This document shows, piece by piece, positions 15,705 to 25,900 of a stretch of DNA of 64,000 nt. Below the pieces are notes generated by a model. It was not told the origin of the DNA. It searched no databases and saw only the letters and a program-made list of their open reading frames with translations. The DNA is from Streptomyces sp. NBC_01216. GTDB taxonomy: Bacteria > Actinomycetota > Actinomycetes > Streptomycetales > Streptomycetaceae. Where the stretch lies: assembly GCF_035994945.1 (NCBI RefSeq), contig NZ_CP108677.1, positions 1,488,001-1,552,000 on the forward strand, read 5' to 3'. Within the stretch, counting starts at the first letter, position 1. Every line of letters begins with the position of its first letter. The position numbers and the translations under genes are program-made.

Positions 15705-16742
15705 TCAGCAGAGGGTGTCCCAGTGGTGGAGGACGCGGAGGGCGGCCGTACGGGTGGGCGGGTTGGCGGGGGCCGGGGTGAGGAGGTAGTCGGCGACGGG
15801 GGTGAGCAGCAGCACGGTGTCGGGGGCCGGCGAGAGAAGACGGGCCTCGTCCCAGGTGTGGCGGATGACGGTGCGGCGGAGCAGGGTGCCCCGGCGGGCC
15901 GGGAAACCGGGAGTGGTGGCGGCCTCGGTACGGCGTCGGTGTTCGGGGGCGAGTTCGGGGGCGAGGGCGGCGCGGACGGCTGCGAGGGTGCCGAGCGGAA
16001 GGTGGCCGGCGGCGTGGTCGAGGAGGGCTGCGGCCTCGGGGGCCAGGCGGTAGGCGGCGAGGACGGCGGCGGTCTCGGCGGGTTCGAACGGCTGGTGCGT
16101 GAGGCCGGCGACGTCGAGCAGCGTGACGGGACCGGGCGGCTGCGCGGGCCCGCGCAGCCGCGACTCGGCCAGGGCGATGAGGCACTCGACGTGCTCGTCG
16201 GCCACCAGGTACGGCCGGACGGGCACGGCGGAACCGTCGCCGGGCAGTGCGGCGGTGGTGAGGTGGACGCGGTACCAGGGGTCGACCAGCGGGTCCTCGG
16301 CGGGCCAGTGGACCGTGACGGCGGTGTGGTGGGGGCGGGCGCCGAGCAGGGAGACGTCGATGTGCTCCACGGGGTGGTCGGTGACCAGCCGGACGACGGC
16401 CTGCCAGAGGGCCGCCTCGTCGGCGGCGACGAGATCGAGGCCGTCCAGCGGCCGGAGCAGGCCGGACGGGTAGTAGCCGGCGAGCGGGAGACCGCGGATG
16501 GCGCGGACACCGGTGGCGCGGGCGAGCCCGGCGGCCAGGGCGGCGTAGTGGGCGGAGCGTTCGCGGGCGCGGCGCAGTTCGGCACGGGCGGGCTCGCCCA
16601 TCCGGACACCGTCACGGACCAGGGCGGAGAGCACCAGGTGGGGCAGGTGGTGTCGGGCGCGGGCCCGGTGGAGCAGTTCGGCGGGCCCGTCGGCCGGGTC
16701 GGCGTCGAGCAGCCGGTACAGCAATGCGGTGTTCACGGACAT
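15705..16742 (-). CDS. Nucleotidyltransferase-fold protein (NTP_transf_5-like), function unknown
   Basis: A 345-residue protein starting at ATG 16742, with GGAGG four bases upstream on the coding strand. The segment RGLPLAGYYPSGLLRPLDGLDLV (residues about 81-103) resembles the K-G-x-x-L..YP..R..D-x-D-L-[LV] core of the uncharacterised nucleotidyltransferase family found beside some peptide-natural-product genes. Here the acidic pair is D-G-L-D-L, so catalytic competence is uncertain. No membrane segment or other domain is visible. It is divergent from the SARP gene, with 180 bases between starts, and convergent with the MFS exporter, so it may belong to either flanking cluster. I cannot assign a substrate. 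Confidence 0.55.
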   Translation of the reverse strand: MSVNTALLYRLLDADPADGPAELLHRARARHHLPHLVLSALVRDGVRMGEPARAELRRARERSAHYAALAAGLARATGVRAIRGLPLAGYYPSGLLRPLDGLDLVAADEAALWQAVVRLVTDHPVEHIDVSLLGARPHHTAVTVHWPAEDPLVDPWYRVHLTTAALPGDGSAVPVRPYLVADEHVECLIALAESRLRGPAQPPGPVTLLDVAGLTHQPFEPAETAAVLAAYRLAPEAAALLDHAAGHLPLGTLAAVRAALAPELAPEHRRRTEAATTPGFPARRGTLLRRTVIRHTWDEARLLSPAPDTVLLLTPVADYLLTPAPANPPTRTAALRVLHHWDTLC

Positions 16743-16891
16743 CCGCCTCCGAAGGTAGGGTCCGGGCCCGGCGCCACCGGCGGCCGAGAGGGGGGCGGGC
16801 GGGCGATGCCGGACCGTGTCCGACGGGCCCGCGGCACGGCCATTCTGTCCGGCGGAGTTCAACACCTGATCACCACAGCCTCAACGGGCTC

Positions 16892-16920
16892 TCGACACCG
16901 GGTGCGACGCTGTGGTTAAA
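16892..16920 (+). promoter_or_regulatory. Possible promoter of the SARP gene
   Basis: TCGACA (16892-16897) and GTTAAA (16915-16920) are separated by 17 bases, matching a sigma-70-like spacing in a gap otherwise very GC rich. The GTG at 16923 would then be almost at the transcription start, meaning either a leaderless transcript from 16923 or initiation further in (TTG 16992). Confidence 0.35.
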
Positions 16921-16922
16921 AG

Positions 16923-19900
16923 GTGGCACAGAATCCGACATGTGCGCCGAGCGGGGCGGGCACTGTGTTCTGGGGCGGCTGGGGGCAGGCTTTGCGTGAT
17001 CTCCGTTTCTCGTTACTCGGCCTGATGCAGGCTCACCGGGGCGCGACCGCGCTCAAGGTGGGAAGTCCGCAGCAGCAGGCGATGCTCGCCGTCCTGTTGC
17101 TGCGGCCGGGGCACGCGGCGAGCGCCACCGACCTGATCGCCGCACTGTGGGGCGAGGAGCCGCCGAACGCGGCGACGACCACGGTGCGCACCTACGCGTG
17201 GCGCTGGCGCAAGGTGCTGGACTCCGGGGAGAAGGACCAGGACGGCGACGGGTCCGGCGCCGACCGGCCCGCGCCGAGTGTGCTCGTGTCGATGGGCGAC
17301 GGCTACCGGCTGGTCCTGCCGAAGCTCGCCGTGGACGCGGCGGAGGCGGAGTCCCTCGCCGGGGAGGCGGAGCGCACCGCGCGGACCGATCCGCTGCGCG
17401 CCCGCAACCTGCTCAACCAGGCGCTGGAGCTGTGGCAGGGCGAGCCGCTGGCCGGCATCCCCGGACCGTTCGCGGAACGGCACCGGCAGCGGCTGGAGGA
17501 ACTGCGGCTGACGCTGCTGGAGGAGCGGATCGGGCTGGATCTGGCGCTCGGCCGCTACGCGCGCTGCATTCCCGAACTGACCGCGCTCACCACCGAACAC
17601 CCACTGCACGAAAGGGCCTACGGGCTCCTGATGCGCGCGCTGTACCAGGCCGGACGGCAGGCGGACGCGCTGGCGGTCTACCGCGGGGTGCGTCAGTTGT
17701 TCCTCGCGGAGCTGGGCGTCGCGCCGGGCACGGAGCTGGAACAACTGCACCGCGGGATACTGGAGGGAGATCCCGCGCTGGCCGCCCCGGAGCCGAACCC
17801 CGCGTCGGCCCCCGCGGCAGGGCCGGGACCATGGGCCGGGACCACGGCGGCACCGGAGGGGGACACGCGGCAGGCCCGGGACGGGAGCGGCGTCGAGGAC
17901 TCCGAGGACGCGGCCGGGTCCCGTCCGGACGAGGAGGGCCGTCCGGAGGAGGGGAACGAGCGGGAGGGCACCGCCAGGCCGTCCTCCGCTCCGCCGCGGC
18001 CCGCCCAGCTGCCGCCGGACGCGGCCGACTTCACCGGACGGTCGGCTCCGGTCCGGGTGCTGGACGAGGCGCTCGGCACGACCTCGGCACAGGCGCTCGT
18101 GATCGCCACCGTCGTCGGCATGGGCGGGGTCGGCAAGACCGCGCTGGCGCTCCACGTGGCACACCGCGTCCGGGAGACCTACCCGGACGGCCAGCTCTAC
18201 GTGGACCTGCGCGGCTCCGACCCCGTGCCGGCCGATCCGGAGGCGGTGCTCAGCGGATTCCTGGTGGCGCTCGGGGTGCCCGGTGACGCGGTGCCGGACG
18301 GGCTGGACGCGCGCTCGGCGCTGTTCCGTTCCGTGGTCGACGGACGGCGGCTGCTGCTGGTGCTGGACAACGCCAAGGACGCGGCGCAGGTCCGGCCGCT
18401 GCTCCCGGGATCGGTCGGCTGCGCGGTCCTCACCACCGGCCGCACCCGGCCGGCGGGTCTGCCGGCCACTGTCCAGGTCGACCTGGACGTGTTCCAGCCG
18501 GCGGAGGCGCTGGACCTGCTGAGCCGCACCATCGGCGAGGAACGTCTGGCCGCCGAGCGGGAAGCGGCGCTGGACCTGGTGGTGGCGTGCGGGTACCTGC
18601 CGCTGGCGGTGCGCATCGTGGCCGCCCGGCTCGCGGCCCGGCCGGGCTGGACGGTGGAGACGCTCAGCCGTCGGCTCCAGGTGGAACGGCGGCGGATCGA
18701 CGAACTGCGGATCGGCGACCTCGCGGTGGCCGCGGCCTTCGAACTGAGCTACCGCCAGCTGACCGCCGACCAGGCCAGGGCGTTCCGGCTGGTCGCCTCG
18801 GTGGACGGGCCGGACATCGGGCTGCCGGCCGCCGCCGCGCTCCTCGACCTCGACGCGTACGACGCCGAGGATCTGCTGGAGGCGCTGGTGGACGTGGCGA
18901 TGCTGGAGTCTCCGTTCCCCGGCCGGTACCGGTACCACGACCTGCTGAGGGCGTTCGCCCGGCGGCGGCCGGTGGCCGAGGGTGCCCCCTCCGCGGCGGC
19001 GGGCGGCACGGCGGCGAGCGGGGAGGCGGTCGCCGCCCGGGACCGGTTGCTGGACCATCTGCTGGCCACGGCCTGCACCGCCTTCCAGTACGCGGTGCCG
19101 GGCGATCCGGCGGCGGGCGCACTGGGTCCGGCCCTCTCCCCCGGTGTGGCGCTGGCCGGGTGGGACGCGGCCCGGGAATGGGCCGCGGCGGAGCGGGCGG
19201 GCTCCGTGGCCCTGGCGGCCCAGGTCGCCGCGGACGTGGGGGCCGACGGACTGGGAGGCGTGCTGCCGCCGGACCGGGTGCGTGCGACGGCCCTGCGGGC
19301 CGCGATCGACCTGCTCATCGCGATCACGCCGTTCGTCCTGACCCCGCCGAGCCGTCAGCTCGCCTCCACCGCCGACGCGCTGGCCGAGGCGGCGGAGCGG
19401 CACGGCGACCTCCGGGCCGCCGGACGGGCGCACTTCCTGCGCGGGAACGTCGCCCTGGCGGCGACCCGGCTGGAGGAGGCCGAGGCGGCGGCCCGCCAGG
19501 CGGTGGACGCGGCGCGGACCGCCGGCGACACGGTGATCCTCCGTCAGGCGCTCAACGACCTCGGCCTGATCTGCCAGTTCCTCAGCCGCTTCGGCGAGGC
19601 GGTGGACCACTACGACGAGGCGCTGCTTCTCGCCAACGAGCTCGGGCATCACTCGGGCGCCCTGGTGACGACCGTGAACGGCGCGCTGGCACGGGTGCGC
19701 AGCGGGCGGACGGACGAGGCGGTGGAGATCTGTCACGAGGTGCTCGCCCGACTGCGGACCCGGCAGGACGACCCCGGTCGGGCGTACGCGCTGTACGTAC
19801 TGGGCCTGGCGCTGCACGGGCTCGGGCGGCACGAGGAGGCGGTGACCTGGTTCGGGGAGTGTCTGGCGGTGGCGGCGGGGGCCGGGCTGCGGGACCGGGC

Positions 19901-20192
19901 GGCGCACGCGCGCTACCGGCTGGCGGACAGTCTGCGTTCGCTCGGCCGGGCGGACGAGGCGCTCGATCACGCCGGGCGGGCGCTGGCGCTCTGCGAGGAG
20001 CTGGGGGCGGAACGGGACCAGGCTCAGGCGCTGGTGGTGCTGGGCCGGTCGCTGGCGGACCTCGGGCGTGGGGCCGAGGCGGGGGCGCGGCTGCGGCAGG
20101 CGCACGAGATCTTCCACCGGCTGGGGCTGCCGGAGGCCACCGAGGTGGCGGGGCTGTTGGAGGAGCCGGCGTTCGCCCTGCGCGAGCCCTGA
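16923..20192 (+). CDS. Large SARP regulator (AfsR-type: HTH-BTAD-NB-ARC-TPR)
   Basis: A protein of up to 1089 residues. Order: OmpR-type winged helix (about 25-120), bacterial transcriptional activation domain (130-280, with [19 protein letters not shown]), an Ala/Pro/Glu-rich linker (285-360), NB-ARC ATPase with Walker [10 protein letters not shown] near 399-407 and [10 protein letters not shown], then tetratricopeptide-like helices (about 790-1080). SARPs bind direct repeats and activate antibiotic genes; the NB-ARC/TPR part gates activity. The GTG at 16923 gives a 23-residue extension. TTG 16992, behind GGGGGCAGG, gives the usual SARP start ([11 protein letters not shown]) and may be the real one. 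Placed between the ATP-grasp run and the NRPS genes, it is a likely pathway-specific activator. Confidence 0.85.
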   Translation: MAQNPTCAPSGAGTVFWGGWGQALRDLRFSLLGLMQAHRGATALKVGSPQQQAMLAVLLLRPGHAASATDLIAALWGEEPPNAATTTVRTYAWRWRKVLDSGEKDQDGDGSGADRPAPSVLVSMGDGYRLVLPKLAVDAAEAESLAGEAERTARTDPLRARNLLNQALELWQGEPLAGIPGPFAERHRQRLEELRLTLLEERIGLDLALGRYARCIPELTALTTEHPLHERAYGLLMRALYQAGRQADALAVYRGVRQLFLAELGVAPGTELEQLHRGILEGDPALAAPEPNPASAPAAGPGPWAGTTAAPEGDTRQARDGSGVEDSEDAAGSRPDEEGRPEEGNEREGTARPSSAPPRPAQLPPDAADFTGRSAPVRVLDEALGTTSAQALVIATVVGMGGVGKTALALHVAHRVRETYPDGQLYVDLRGSDPVPADPEAVLSGFLVALGVPGDAVPDGLDARSALFRSVVDGRRLLLVLDNAKDAAQVRPLLPGSVGCAVLTTGRTRPAGLPATVQVDLDVFQPAEALDLLSRTIGEERLAAEREAALDLVVACGYLPLAVRIVAARLAARPGWTVETLSRRLQVERRRIDELRIGDLAVAAAFELSYRQLTADQARAFRLVASVDGPDIGLPAAAALLDLDAYDAEDLLEALVDVAMLESPFPGRYRYHDLLRAFARRRPVAEGAPSAAAGGTAASGEAVAARDRLLDHLLATACTAFQYAVPGDPAAGALGPALSPGVALAGWDAAREWAAAERAGSVALAAQVAADVGADGLGGVLPPDRVRATALRAAIDLLIAITPFVLTPPSRQLASTADALAEAAERHGDLRAAGRAHFLRGNVALAATRLEEAEAAARQAVDAARTAGDTVILRQALNDLGLICQFLSRFGEAVDHYDEALLLANELGHHSGALVTTVNGALARVRSGRTDEAVEICHEVLARLRTRQDDPGRAYALYVLGLALHGLGRHEEAVTWFGECLAVAAGAGLRDRAAHARYRLADSLRSLGRADEALDHAGRALALCEELGAERDQAQALVVLGRSLADLGRGAEAGARLRQAHEIFHRLGLPEATEVAGLLEEPAFALREP

Positions 20193-20243
20193 GGGGGCGT
20201 GGACCGGCTGCCGTGGAGAAACGGTACTGCGCGGGGGTGCGGT

Positions 20244-20465
20244 TCAGGAGCCGGTGCTGTTCCAGTCCGTGTCGTCGGAGGGCGTGGGCGTCGGGGCCGG
20301 CGCGGAGGTCGAGGCGCTGCCGCTGGTCCCGCCCTGGTCGGTCCCGGTGCTGCCGTCGGCCATCGCCGTGCCGGCCGCGCCGAGGGCGATCAGCGCGCTG
20401 AGGCCGAGACCCGCGACGGCCAGGCGGATCCGAGCGGCACCGAGGGTGTTCGAACGCTTCGCCAT
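20244..20465 (-). CDS. Small secreted Ser/Thr/Pro-rich protein
   Basis: A 73-residue protein with a clear Sec signal: basic start (MAKRSNTLGAARIR), hydrophobic core (LAVAGLGLSALIALGAAG) and the cleavage-like AMA-DG at about residue 36-37. The mature part of roughly 37 residues is low complexity (Gly, Ser, Thr, Ala, Pro) and ends DDTDWNSTGS. It lacks Cys and any known domain. The gene is convergent with the SARP gene (51 bases between stops) and upstream of nothing obvious. It may be a housekeeping secreted peptide of Streptomyces unrelated to the cluster. Function unknown. Confidence 0.6.
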   Translation of the reverse strand: MAKRSNTLGAARIRLAVAGLGLSALIALGAAGTAMADGSTGTDQGGTSGSASTSAPAPTPTPSDDTDWNSTGS

Positions 20466-20673
20466 GACTGCTCCCTAGGACGTCTTCCCTGCGGGGAAGG
20501 GCTTCTTGCGGGACTTCCCGAAGTGCTTCCGGGCTGATGGGACGAGCATGGCAAGGCGCGTTCAACGGGCGATCGACGCCCGAGCACCATGCGTCGATCG
20601 CCTTCGTTGATCGGGGTGTCGATCGGGGCGTCGCGGGGGTGGGCGGCCCGTTCGGCGACGCGGGCGGCCCGGC

Positions 20674-21486
20674 TCAGGCGGCCTCGCGGATCTCCAGGGT
20701 GCAGCACTTCACGCTGCCGCCGCCCTTGAGCAGTTCGGAGAGGTCCATCCCGATCGGCCGGAAGCCCCGCTCGCGCAACCTGGCCGCCACCCCGGTGGCC
20801 GCCTCCGGCAGCACCACGTTCAGGCCGTCGCTCATCAGATTGAGCCCGAACGCCTCCGCGTCCCCCTCCTCCACCAGCACCGCGTCCGGGAAGAGCCGCC
20901 GCAGCACCGCCCGGCTGTCGGGCGAGAACGCGCCGGGATAGTAGATGATCCGGTCGGCGTCGAGCACCCCGAGCGCGGTGTCGAGGTGGTAGAAGCGCGG
21001 GTCGACCAGGTCCAGGCCGATCACCGGGCGGCCGAGGAACTCCCGCGCCTCCGCGTGTCCGGCGGAGACGCTGCGGAAACCTCGCCCGGCCAGCAGGTGC
21101 CGGCCCGTCAGCAACAGGTCGCCCTCGCCCTCGTTGACGTGGACCGGGTCGTGGGTGACGAAGCCGCGGGCCCGGAACCACTCCAGGTAGGCGGGGCCCT
21201 CGGCCGCGCGCTCGGCGTCACGGAACCGGGCACCGAGCACCTTCCCGTCCACGACGGTGGCGCCGTTGGCCGCGAAGACCATGTCGGGCAGACCGGGCAG
21301 CGGGTCGATCAGGTCGACGCGGTGGCCGAGACGGACGTACAGCTCGTACAGCCGCTCCCACTGCGCGACGGCCAGGCCGGTGTCGACCGGCTTGGCCGGG
21401 TCCATCCAGGGATTGATCGCGTAGCTGACCTCGAAGTAGGTCGGACGGCACATCAGGAACCGGCGCGGCCGGGCGGTGCGGATCAT
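20674..21486 (-). CDS. ddaH: Dimethylargininase-like amidinohydrolase (DDAH family)
   Basis: A 270-residue guanidine-modifying (pentein) enzyme. Family motifs are PDMVFAANG (68-75), NEGEGDLL (118-125), catalytic His167 in FYHLDTAL and nucleophilic Cys261 in GGGSVKCCTLEI near the C-terminus. DDAH enzymes hydrolyse methylated arginines, or related guanidines, to citrulline plus an amine. ATG 21486 is preceded by CGGAG. In Streptomyces such genes usually sit next to ornithine aminotransferase; here it is the last gene of the NRPS run, behind the exporter. It may supply citrulline, trim an arginine-like residue or be a chance neighbour. Two hairpins separate it from the MFS gene, so it may be transcribed separately. 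Confidence 0.82.
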   Translation of the reverse strand: MIRTARPRRFLMCRPTYFEVSYAINPWMDPAKPVDTGLAVAQWERLYELYVRLGHRVDLIDPLPGLPDMVFAANGATVVDGKVLGARFRDAERAAEGPAYLEWFRARGFVTHDPVHVNEGEGDLLLTGRHLLAGRGFRSVSAGHAEAREFLGRPVIGLDLVDPRFYHLDTALGVLDADRIIYYPGAFSPDSRAVLRRLFPDAVLVEEGDAEAFGLNLMSDGLNVVLPEAATGVAARLRERGFRPIGMDLSELLKGGGSVKCCTLEIREAA

Positions 21487-21540
21487 GGAAGACTCCGGGA
21501 AGACGGAGGGAAGGGGTGGGGGCCGGAAGGTGCCCTGAGT

Positions 21541-21589
21541 GCCTGTCGGTCGAAGGCCACCCGACAGGCTCTGAGGAGCCGAGGGCTCC
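21541..21589 (-). terminator. Two hairpins after the NRPS-associated MFS gene
   Basis: A 9-bp perfect stem GCCTGTCGG (21541-21549) / CCGACAGGC (21561-21569) and a second small stem GGAGCC/GGCTCC around 21575-21589 lie in the 113-base gap between the MFS stop (21600) and the DDAH start (21486). They are a plausible terminator for the long NRPS transcript. Confidence 0.55.
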
Positions 21590-21599
21590 GAGAGGGCGA

Positions 21600-22910
21600 T
21601 CAGGAGGACGCGGCGGGGCGTTCGGGGAAGTTCCGCAGCCCGCGGAGCGGGCCGGCCAGCAGGACCACGCCCGCCGAGAGCAGCACGCTCGCCATGATCC
21701 AGATGGTGGTGCGAGCGCCGAGCACCTCGCCCAGCCAGCCGCCGAGCAGGGCTCCCACCGGGATGGCGCTGAAGTTGACGGTCGACGCACTGGCCCGGAT
21801 ACGGCCGATCATCGCGGGCGGGCAGTACGCCTGGTAGAAGCTGCCGGCGATGACGTTTCCGGCGATCACTCCGCAGACCGCGACCGACCAGGCCACCGCG
21901 CTCACCGCCAGCGGCAGCCGGTCCCCCGCCATCGGCAGCAGCAGGATGAACGGCGCGCCCACCAGCTCGCACAGCAGCAGTCCGCGCGCCGTCCCGAACC
22001 GGCGGGCGATCCGCCCGGCGAGTGCCGCCCCGGCCAGGCCGCCGACCGACACCAGCGCGAACACCGCTCCGACGCCTCCGGGCGACACCCCCACGGTGCG
22101 GATCAGGAAGATCGTCTGCACCGCCTGGACACCGTTGAGACCGAGGTTGCCGACGGCCGCGAAGCTCGCCAGTGTGCGCAGGTACGGATCGCGCACCAGG
22201 AACCGGACTCCCTCGCCGATCTCGCGCAGGATCCCACGCCGTTCGGAGACCGGCGGCGGCTTCTCCTCGGCCCGGATGCTGCCCACGCACACCGCCGCCA
22301 CCAGGTAGGTGACCGCGTCGGCGAGCAGGCCGCTGGCCGCGCCGAACGCCTGGGCGAGCAGACCGGCCAGGCCGGGGCCGGCGATCTCCGCCGCCGAATC
22401 CCCGGAGCGGAGTTTGACGTTGGCCTCCAGCAGGTCCGGCTTGGCGACCAGCGAGGGCAGTACGGCGCTGTACGCGGTGGACATGAACACCTTGACCGCG
22501 CCGGCCAGCAGCGCCACCACGACCAGGTGGCCCATGGTCAGCAGCCCCAACCAGCCGGCCACCGGCACGCTGCCGAACAGCACCAGCAACAGCAGGTCGC
22601 AGACCAGCATCACCTTCAGCCGGGGCCAGCGGTCCACCCAGGCGCCGGCCAGCAGGCCGAGGAAGAGCCACGGCACCCAGGCGGACGCGGTCAGCAGGCC
22701 GACCATGAAGGGCGAGGCGTCCAGCGTGACGACGGCCACCAGGGCGAGCGCGACGTTGCCGACGGCGGTGCCGAGACCGCTGGTCGTCTCACCGATCCAG
22801 AGCTTGCGGAAGTTTCCCTGGGCCCAGAGGCCCCAGCGGCTCCGCGGCGGCGCGTCCGCCGGAGGGGGCGGGGCGGCCGGGGACGGCGGCTCGACGGGGG
22901 CGGTGGTCAT
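21600..22910 (-). CDS. MFS exporter of the NRPS cluster
   Basis: A 436-residue major facilitator protein with a Pro/Ala-rich N-terminus (about 25 residues) followed by about 12 membrane segments. WAQGNFRKLWIGETTSGLG opens the first helix and LLAGAWVDRWPRLKVM is the motif-A loop. It belongs to the same broad efflux group as the MFS protein at 14278. The ATG is 7 bases after the NRPS3 stop codon, so the two are almost certainly co-transcribed and the protein probably exports the nonribosomal peptide or provides self-resistance. Confidence 0.9.
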   Translation of the reverse strand: MTTAPVEPPSPAAPPPPADAPPRSRWGLWAQGNFRKLWIGETTSGLGTAVGNVALALVAVVTLDASPFMVGLLTASAWVPWLFLGLLAGAWVDRWPRLKVMLVCDLLLLVLFGSVPVAGWLGLLTMGHLVVVALLAGAVKVFMSTAYSAVLPSLVAKPDLLEANVKLRSGDSAAEIAGPGLAGLLAQAFGAASGLLADAVTYLVAAVCVGSIRAEEKPPPVSERRGILREIGEGVRFLVRDPYLRTLASFAAVGNLGLNGVQAVQTIFLIRTVGVSPGGVGAVFALVSVGGLAGAALAGRIARRFGTARGLLLCELVGAPFILLLPMAGDRLPLAVSAVAWSVAVCGVIAGNVIAGSFYQAYCPPAMIGRIRASASTVNFSAIPVGALLGGWLGEVLGARTTIWIMASVLLSAGVVLLAGPLRGLRNFPERPAASS

Positions 22911-22916
22911 GGCGGG

Positions 22917-25900
22917 TCACACTCCAAGCTTCTGGGCCAGCACGGCGGCGATCCGTGCCACGGGGTCCGGCCGCGTCATGGCGCCGTGCGTGCAGGTGAT
23001 GCGGTGCTCCTCGACACGGCCGTCGACGTACGGCCGCCAGGCCGCCCCGTAGGGCCAGTCGGCGGGCTTGTCGAGGGTGGCTCCGAAGAAGACGGCCTCG
23101 CCCCGGTACCGGCCGGGTACGTGCTCGGCCATCAGCTTGCGGTGCTGCTCGAAGACGTCGGGCAGGACACCCGCGGCCTCGCCGAGGAGTGCGGTGAGCT
23201 CGGCCTGCCCGCGTCCCTCGGCCGGGTCGTAGCCGAGGGAGGCGAGCAGTTCGGCCAGGGTGTCGACCGGGTCGCCGGAGGGCTCGGCGCCGCCGGCGGG
23301 ATACCGGGCGGGGTCGGCGGGCAGACCGTCCAGCAGGGCGAGCAGGGCGACCTCCTGACCCGCCGTCTGGAGGGCCACGGCCATCGCCTGGGCGACCACC
23401 CCGCCGAAGGACCAGCCGAGCAGGTGGTACGGGCCCTCCGGCTGGACGGCGCGGACCTGTCGCACGTAGTCCTCGGCGATCTCGGTGACGGAGGACGCGG
23501 AGCCCCCGCGCAGTCCGCGGGCCTGCAGCCCGTAGACCGGTCGGTCCGCGTCGAGGTGACGCAGCAGCCCGGAGTAGACCCAGCTGATGCCGGCGGCGGG
23601 GTGAACACAGAAGAGCGGAGCCCGGGTGCCGGTGGCGCGCAGCGGAAGGAGCACGTCGAGCGCGTCGGTGGCCGTCTCCGCCGCGCCGTCCGGGTGGAGG
23701 TGCCGGGCGAGGCGCCGGCCCAGGGCGGCCACGGTGGGGGCTTCGAAGAGCGCCCGCATGCCGAGGTCGACGCCGAAGGCGGTGCGGACCCCGCCGAGCA
23801 GGCGCATCGCGAGGAGGGAGTGGCCGCCGAGGTCGAAGAAGCCGTCGTCGATGGTCACGGGGCCCGGGAGGCCGAGAACCTCCGCGAAGAGGCCGCAGAG
23901 CAGTTCCTCGTGCGGTGTCCGGGGCGGGCGGCCGGTCGGTGAGGAGGCGAACGAGGGGGCGGGCAGCGCGCGCCGGTCGACCTTGCCGCTCCCGGTCAGC
24001 GGCAGCGCGTCGAGGGTGACGACGGCGGCCGGGACCATGTGGGCGGGCAGCGAGTCGGCGGCGAAGGCGCGCAGCGCGGCCGGGTCGAGCGGGCCGTCCG
24101 CCACGACGTGGGCGACCAGCCGCGGGCCGGCGGCGCCGTCCTCGTGGGCCGTCACGGTGGCGGCGCGGACCCGGGGGTGGCGGGTGAGGACGTGTTCGAT
24201 CTCGCCGGGTTCGATCCGGAAGCCGCGGATCTTGACCTGGTGGTCGGTACGGCCGAGGTAGTCGAGGGCGCCGTCGCGGGTGCGGCGGACCAGGTCGCCG
24301 GTACGGTACATCCGCCCGCCGGACGGGAACGCACCGTCCCGCGTGAACGGGTCGGCGACGAACCGCTCCGCGGTCGGCCCCGGCCGACCGAGATAACCAC
24401 GGGCCAGCCCGTCCCCGGCCAGATACAACTCACCCGGAACACCGGGCGGAACCAGCCTCAGATACTCGTCCAGAACATAGGCACGGGTCCCCAGGACGGT
24501 GTGACCCAACGTCGGACGCTCCGAGCCGGCGAAATCCTGGAGCAGGGTGTCGACGGTGCACTCGGTGGGCCCGTAGAGGTTGTGACCGGTGGTCGCCGGC
24601 GCCTCGCGCAGACGGGTCCACAACGCCTGCCCGACCGGCTCACCGCCCAGCAACACCACCCGCGGCGCCGGAGCATCCAACAACCCCTCGACGACCAGCT
24701 GTTCGGCGTAGGACGGAGTGATCTCCAGGACGTCGAGGGACTCCGACCGGACGTGCCGGACCAGGGCGGCGGCGTCGCGCCGGACCTCGTCGCCGATCAG
24801 GTGCAGCTCGTGACCGGCGACGAGCCAGAGCAGACCGTCCCAGGAGGCGTCGAAGCAGAGCGAGGCGGTCAGCGCGACACGCAGCCTGCCGTACCGGTGT
24901 TCGGCCGCTCCGATCGGACCGGCCGAGGAGCGGTGCGAGGCGAGCAGCGCGGCGATCGCACCGTGGCTCACCACCACCCCCTTGGGACGGCCGGTGGAAC
25001 CGGAGGTGTAGATCACGTAGGCGGCGTCAGCGGCGGTGGTGCGGCGCGGCGGCTCGCCCGCGCCGGGGCGGAGGGCGGGCGGTGCGGTCCGGTCCGTGGC
25101 ATCGGCTGGGTGCTTCCGGTCGTGTGGGGGCGTCCCGTACGTCCCCTCGGGGTCCGTCCCGACCGGGGTGTGTGCCGCGTGGGCCGGGGTGGTCGTCCGG
25201 TGGCCTCGGGGGTGGTCCGGCGTGTGGGTCGGGTGATCGGAGGTCAGGACCGTGAGTCCGGTGAGGAGTCCGGGGTGTGGCCAGCCGTCTCCGGTCACGA
25301 CGAGCGCGGGCGTGGCATCGGCCAGCATGGCGGCGGTCCGGTCGGCCGGGTACTCGGCGTCCAGTGACAGCGAGGCGGCGCCCGCCTTGAGGATGGCGAG
25401 CAGGGCGATGACGCTCTCCGCGGAGCGCGGCAGGGCCAGTGCCACCACCGATTCCGGGCCCGCTCCCGCGGCCGTCAGACGGTGGGCGAGGTCGTCGGCG
25501 CGGGCGTTCAGCGCGGCCCAGCTGAGCCGGGTGCTCCCGGCGACCAGCGCGGTGGCGTCCGGGGTGCGGGCCACCTGGGCTTCGAAGACGGCGGGCAGCA
25601 GCGGAACGTCCACCGGTACCTCGTGGGCGCCGGGCAGGAGTTCCGCGCGCTCGCCCTCGGTCAGCAGTTCGGCCTGGCCGATGCGCCGGTCGGGGCGGGC
25701 CGTCACCGCCGCCAGCAGCCGGCCGAAGCGGGCGGCCAGGGACTCGACGGTCTCGCGGTCGAACAGGTCGGTGGCGTAGTCGATCGCGCACTCCAGCCCG
25801 GCGGGCGCGCCGTCGGCGTCGAAGAACTCCCCCATCGCGATGGAGAGGTCGAACTTGGCCGCGTATCCGCCGACCGGTTCGACCGCGGCCGGCAGGCCGG

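Noticed and set aside
17013..20117. 1034-codon minus-strand open frame
   Set aside because: It is antisense to the SARP gene, whose domain motifs are all on the + strand.
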